Shown piece by piece: positions 59,582 through 64,000 of a stretch of DNA of 64,000 bases. Positions within the stretch are counted from its first letter, which is position 1. Every line of letters begins with the position of its first letter. The stretch comes from Arabidopsis thaliana (taxonomy: Eukaryota; Streptophyta; Magnoliopsida; Brassicales; Brassicaceae): contig NC_003070.9 in the NCBI RefSeq assembly GCF_000001735.4, positions 7,626,001-7,690,000 on the forward strand, written 5' to 3'. Position numbers and translations under genes: made by a program. The notes beneath the pieces are model-generated. The model saw nothing but the letters and a program-made list of their open reading frames with translations, made no database searches and had not been told where the DNA came from.

Positions 59582-60152
59582 TTTATCTCTTTCTCTTTCT
59601 CTCTAAATTTCTCTTTCTTGGTATTTGATGTATTCAAATGTACTTAATTAGTTATGACTGTGAATGATTACTACAAGAGAGTACTTGCTTATATAGCCAA
59701 ATTGTGCTGACACAAAAAGCAATATATGCGAGTGCACATTTCAATCCATTGGCTATTTAAGCATCACTTTTAAAAATATAGGTTTTTAATTGTTGTCAAG
59801 CACGTATCCATTATGTGTGGCTAACTATGGTCTTGTTCTAGGTAATCAAAACTGGATTAGATCGTAATTTCCTTGGTTATATTACATACCTACTTAATTA
59901 ATTTATATATTGGACTATTGGTTGTGAACACTTGCGTATGTAAAATAATGTCGCATTTTTTGGATTATATATTTTGCTTATTAAGATGGCTAGATTATTA
60001 ATCTACGATCACTAATGAGAATGTTCTCGTCAATGTGGTATTAATATATTGATAACGAATCAAAATGTATCGTACCAATAAAGAGTATATAAATGAAATG
60101 TACCAATATATATCAAATTATTATATAGACCTGTACGTCCAAGCCGAACCAT

Positions 60153-60198
60153 GTATATCCGAAAGGTTTTTTTTTTTTGTCATAAGTATATCCGAAAG
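60153..60198 (-). mobile_element. 20-bp insert (TTATGAC-A12, minus) with 13-bp target duplication
   Basis: GTATATCCGAAAG occurs exactly at 60153-60165 and 60186-60198. Between lie G, twelve Ts and GTCATAA. On the minus strand the insert is TTATGAC, then A12 and C next to the repeat. It has the same TGAC-A12 ending as the 440-bp insert in UMAMIT19 intron 6. Confidence 0.65.
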
Positions 60199-61674
60199 TT
60201 ATAACCAAATAGTTTCGAAGAATCAAAAAGCATGCACTTACATTATCTATTTGTATATGTACAATCCACTCAAGACGTCATCCATTTTTTTATCCACTCA
60301 TCACACTTGTCGAATCTACAAAAGGAGAACTAATTAGTATCAACCTGAATATTCACGATCGAAACTATTCACCTCTTTGTTATCTATATGTAATTTGTTT
60401 TGTTAAAAAATTGGTATACTATATGTGTATATACATAAAACATTACAAAAAAAAAAAAAAAAAATTATGCACCTTTTATATTCATATGAGTAATGTACGT
60501 GGGTGATAATTATCCTTTTTGCAGCATCAACAAGTTTTAACCATGAATATATGTTAATCTATATATGTGCAAAAAATCACAATAAATAAGTACTTGAATT
60601 GACGGGACACATGACTCTTTCTTTTTCAAATAGTTTATTAACATTTGCCGGGACTTACGAAATCATTTGATGCGCGGCCGTATGTGAATGATCCATTGTG
60701 TCGTGTAGATAATGGACCCAAAAATATTGAATTTTAGGCGATGAGAAAGCTGATTTAATAAATATAGTGTATAAGCGAATGATGGTTAAGTTTAGTGCAT
60801 ATTCTTATTCATCTTGTCGCGGAAAATAGATAGGGGACATTGTGGTGATTTAAAGAGTGGACACCATCTCGTCCAAAGATTTATCAATTTCTAAACAAAT
60901 CAATAGGCTAATTTCAAGTTAGTTCGTACCATATTTAGAGACGAAGTAGTACTTAAAAGTGGAGTGCACAGGTGAGTATAACGTAACCAATAAGATCACA
61001 AAGACTGTCAATAACAATCGATTTTTTTATTTGATTTGGCCGAAAAAATGTCTTTGTAAAACAGTTTGGATGATTTCACTGATTAATTTAGCTGGCTGTT
61101 TTAATTTTAATTTTTTTTGCTATTTCCCTTTGAAAAATGGTGTGTGGAAAATTAATGAATATCATAAGCTGAAAGAAGCCGATTCTTTTTTAACATTGTG
61201 TATTGATATTTCACAAAACAAACTGAGAACCCGAAAATACATTTTCATTTTTATCAAATGTATATACATTATACATTTTCATCTGGATCTGTATGACATT
61301 ATTTTAATTTATTTTTTCATAATTTATGTCATTTGTATGCTAATAACTGAATTTCGAGAATCTTAATCTTAAATTCAAAAAACTTTGATACTTACATTTT
61401 AACTATTCCTACCTACCACTAGTTTATTAAACAACAAATTAATTTTCCTTTAACTAAAACAAAGTAATTTCCATTATCATGTTATTTAATAATACATTAT
61501 AACAAACCACCGTCAAAAATTCTCATTGTTTTCCAATAATTCTTTGTCTGATTTTAATGTTAATTACTAGTTACTATGTACAACGAAACTATATTGTATT
61601 GATTTCAAGCGACGAAGTAAGGCACACAAACTTATATCAAGTAGTAAACATTCCTAATTAGACTATCTCATGAC

Positions 61675-61726
61675 AAAATGATGTTTGCGAAATTTTAACA
61701 TTAAACCAAAAAAAAATGATGTTTGC
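61675..61726 (+). mobile_element. 24-bp insert (AACC-A-rich) with 14-bp target duplication
   Basis: AAAATGATGTTTGC is exact at 61675-61688 and 61713-61726. The 24-base insert GAAATTTTAACATTAAACC-A5 ends in As that run into the second copy. Confidence 0.55.
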
Positions 61727-62934
61727 ATAATTCATATTAACTGGTAGGAGTAAACTGAACCACGTTTTGTACGGTAGTCAAGACTACTTTAAACAATTAT
61801 CATAAGAAAAAGAAAGAAAAAAACCCTAAATTTATGAAACAAAAAGCAAATTAAATGTGATTTTTGTAATACATTTTTGTTGTGATTCGTCCCATGAAAC
61901 GACAAGCGTGGTTAGGTCCTTCTAATGCGACGCGGCTACTAGTGCTTCGTTTCGTCATCAGTAAGGCTGCCTACTTTTGTTGTTCCGTTTTTATATTCAT
62001 ATTAAATTAAAGATTTGTAGATCGTTTTTAAGATTGGTTTCTTCTATGTTCCTAGAAATATTATAAACAAACATATACTTATGCAAACAAAAAAAAAAAC
62101 GTTAGTAATCTATATAATTCAGACATCAGTTTTTTCCTACATGGGAGATAGAAAAAAAAAACTCAACTTATAACCGTCAATCTGATAATTTTTGAGCAAT
62201 TTTATCCAACAAGTCATCAGTAATTATCTAAAATCTTTAAGTCAGTTATCAATTCTGCTCACTTATCAACCAAAATGCGTATGAGTGCTTGGTTAAGTTT
62301 GAGATTAGTTCACATATACATATATATGACAAATTAGTATATATATATATATATATATATATAGAAGAAGAAAAAATGAAGAAAGAAACACAACGTATAA
62401 AGGTACTACATTATATGTTCTCTTGTTTAGCCTAATTAAGCATGGCATCAATCTTCCACGTTACTGGATGCTGCTTCTTATTATGTTCCCTCTCAATCGA
62501 CGAAATTTTATTCGAACATATCTTACCTATCGTTGGATGCGACTTATGATTACACCTAAATATATATATATACGGGCATCGACTAGCATTTCACATTTAT
62601 TCTATAGTTTGATTTTGCATGCATGTGCGTTTTACCATTTCAGGAGTTTATATAATGATGTACCTTTTTCAATTTTTGTGGAGAAATATCACACATTGAA
62701 AATATGGAAGAAACTTGAGTAGTATGTAAAGCACATGACGTTGAACCTCATAGAACTTAACAATTCTCATAGCTTCCGGCCTAGATTTAAACCCTTCAAA
62801 AATTTTCTTGTACAACAAAACTTCTACTAATATATATCCTTTAGGAATGAAAAAATAATTAATGAGAATTGAAAAGGATACGTACTTGCAAAATTTCCAT
62901 ATTCTTTTCATAATTTTTTCTTGCAGAATTAAGT

Positions 62935-63230
62935 AAAATCCTTGCATAATTTGTTCTGTTCTTATTATTTACTTGCATATATTTGAAATGGTTATATTCT
63001 TTTCCAAATAATATTTTGCAAGAATATAACCCTGTCCAAAGATGATTTCTCTAAGTTAAACTCCAAGCCTGAAACATGTTAACTAACCAGACATAGAAGC
63101 TTCCGAGTCATCAAAAAAGATAAGAGCATCATCAACAAAAATAAATTATGCAAGTATGAGAACTAAAAATATACGCTTTGAAATATATGCAAGTAAAGAA
63201 TAAGAAAATAACAAATTATGCAAGGATTTT
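62935..63230. repeat. 54-bp inverted repeat forming a large fold-back
   Basis: The left arm 62935-62989 and right arm 63177-63230 are reverse complements over 54 positions with about four mismatches (each arm carries CCTTGCATAATTTGTT and TTTACTTGCATATATTT, or their complements). The loop of about 187 bp holds a decayed reverse-transcriptase piece. Transcribed, it would make a long hairpin. Confidence 0.75.
63013..63139 (-). pseudogene. Decayed LINE-type reverse transcriptase fragment
   Basis: Minus-strand reading gives FVDDALIFFDDSEASMSG (63087-63139), the plant LINE version of the catalytic (Y/F)xDD box. After a short break with a stop and frameshift it continues as GLEFNLEKSSL...VIFLQN (63013-63069), the next conserved block (SGLxxNxxKS). 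Only about 127 bp remain. It is broken and cannot code for an enzyme. Confidence 0.75.
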
Positions 63231-64000
63231 TCTTGCTATGAAAATTGGAAAGGAGGTATAGAGACTAATTACTTTAGTAATTCATTAATTTCTGCGAATC
63301 TTTAGATACTTAATTCACACGCTTTGTGAGTTTGCGTCACAAACAACGATGACGTGGTATGAAACGCATTACCAGCCAATTGGATTTTTGTTCTTTTCCA
63401 TTGGGAGTGGAATCTTATAAGATAGTATTAACAGTTTAACATAATCAGAGAACGAGTAACTTACATTTCTACGGGGTTTAAAGTTATATTAAACATTCTA
63501 AGCTAGAATATTTATCTTTATAAATAAATTTTGATGATGCATTGCATCTATCCTCTGTTGTTAGACTTGGGGAGCTTGCCATGTACGTACGTAGTTGATC
63601 AAACACTTCAGAACATTTCTCACCATCAAGCCTAACCTCACGCCACATGAATATGTCAGACTTTTTTTGTTTTAGATGTGTCTCGTTTCAATCTTGAATG
63701 CTATGGTTTTTATTTTTTTTCATTTCTGATAATTTTTTCGTTATTTTTTTAAAAAGTAGCATGTATTTTGTTGATTCGTTCGCTTGATGATAAATTTTAC
63801 TTTGCCAAAAATTAATAATGCATAGGCGTAGAAGGAAAAATCAATGTAAAAAGAGATTACAAAAAAAAAAAAGAGTGAATGTAAAATTATATTTACAAAA
63901 AAAAAATCTTCTTCCGATGAATGCATTATTCTTTCAAAAGTTTTTAGAAAAAGAAATAGAGATTATGAAACAGAATTAAGCTTGTGATTCTAACTATATC
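63231..64000. other. Gene-free end of the window
   Basis: AT-rich, with two A-runs near 63862 and 63896. No gene or RNA is seen. Confidence 0.3.

Larger units (their letters stand above)
59582..62900. other. Gene-free AT-rich region upstream of UMAMIT19
   Basis: No convincing gene. The first 100 bases are the leader of the minus-strand UMAMIT19 gene. Two short scars (60153-60198, 61675-61726), an A18 run near 60448 and a (TA)n at about 62338-62363 are the only structure. The reading frames at 60065, 60959 and 62423 have no coding character. Confidence 0.35.

Noticed and set aside
60430-60470. A18 run as another retroposed tail
   Set aside because: Flanks CATTAC and TTATGC do not repeat; likely a plain homopolymer.
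60959-61366. 135-codon frame
   Set aside because: Ile/Phe/Lys-rich, typical of AT-rich DNA; no domain.
62423-62722. Small secreted-peptide gene
   Set aside because: A short frame from 62442 looks hydrophobic but has no signal cleavage site, cysteine pattern or conserved context.

Overview
The window is plant nuclear DNA and looks like Arabidopsis thaliana or a very close relative. Genes are compact and intron-rich with GT-AG introns. Intergenic DNA is AT-rich. The protein order (proteasome PBC1, mitochondrial-type kinesin, DUF630/632 protein, PDIL1-1, FBP7, GNAT protein, BTB protein, TLC protein, tRNA-Gln, filament-like protein, OCTOPUS-like protein, thionin-like peptide, UREF, SKS8, SKS7, two thionin-like peptides, GONST5, LYM1, UMAMIT19) matches my memory of the chromosome 1 interval around At1g21720-At1g21890. 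That placement is recalled and was not searched. All exon models were spliced by hand from GT/AG sites and frame; every multi-exon model closes in frame.

Layout. 0.4-10.2 kb: PBC1, an unnamed membrane-anchored charged protein and a 23-exon kinesin, all on +. 10.2-15.6 kb: a 5.3 kb gene-free stretch with short insertion scars. 15.6-30 kb: DUF630/632 protein, PDIL1-1, FBP7, a divergent GNAT/BTB pair, TLC protein. 30-36.5 kb: tRNA-Gln(TTG), filament-like protein and OCTOPUS-like protein, all on -. 36.5-52 kb: accessory region with three thionin-like peptide genes, urease accessory UREF, and the tandem SKS8/SKS7 pair (-). 52-59.6 kb: GONST5, LYM1 and UMAMIT19 (-). 59.6-64 kb: gene-free, with a decayed reverse-transcriptase fragment inside a fold-back.

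The genes are mostly unrelated housekeeping, secretory and wall functions. Two themes recur. Secretory and cell-surface biology appears in PDIL1-1 with a textbook ER-stress element in its promoter, the SKS pair, GONST5, LYM1 and the secreted cysteine-rich peptides. Local duplication appears in SKS7/8, the thionin pair, a 77-residue repeat inside the filament-like protein, and a duplicated site II promoter element.

The most unusual signal is a set of about eleven small insertions, each flanked by a 9-19 bp direct repeat and carrying an A-rich (or, reversed, T-rich) run. One is 440 bp, sits in an intron of UMAMIT19 and ends TGAC-A12. Three are only 15-20 bp and show the same TGAC next to the A-run. 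One is a pure A-tract that duplicated the splice donor of SKS8 intron 5; the SKS7 paralogue shows the empty site. I read these as footprints of target-primed retroposition truncated almost to the tail. That reading is inference and can be checked by comparing orthologous sites.
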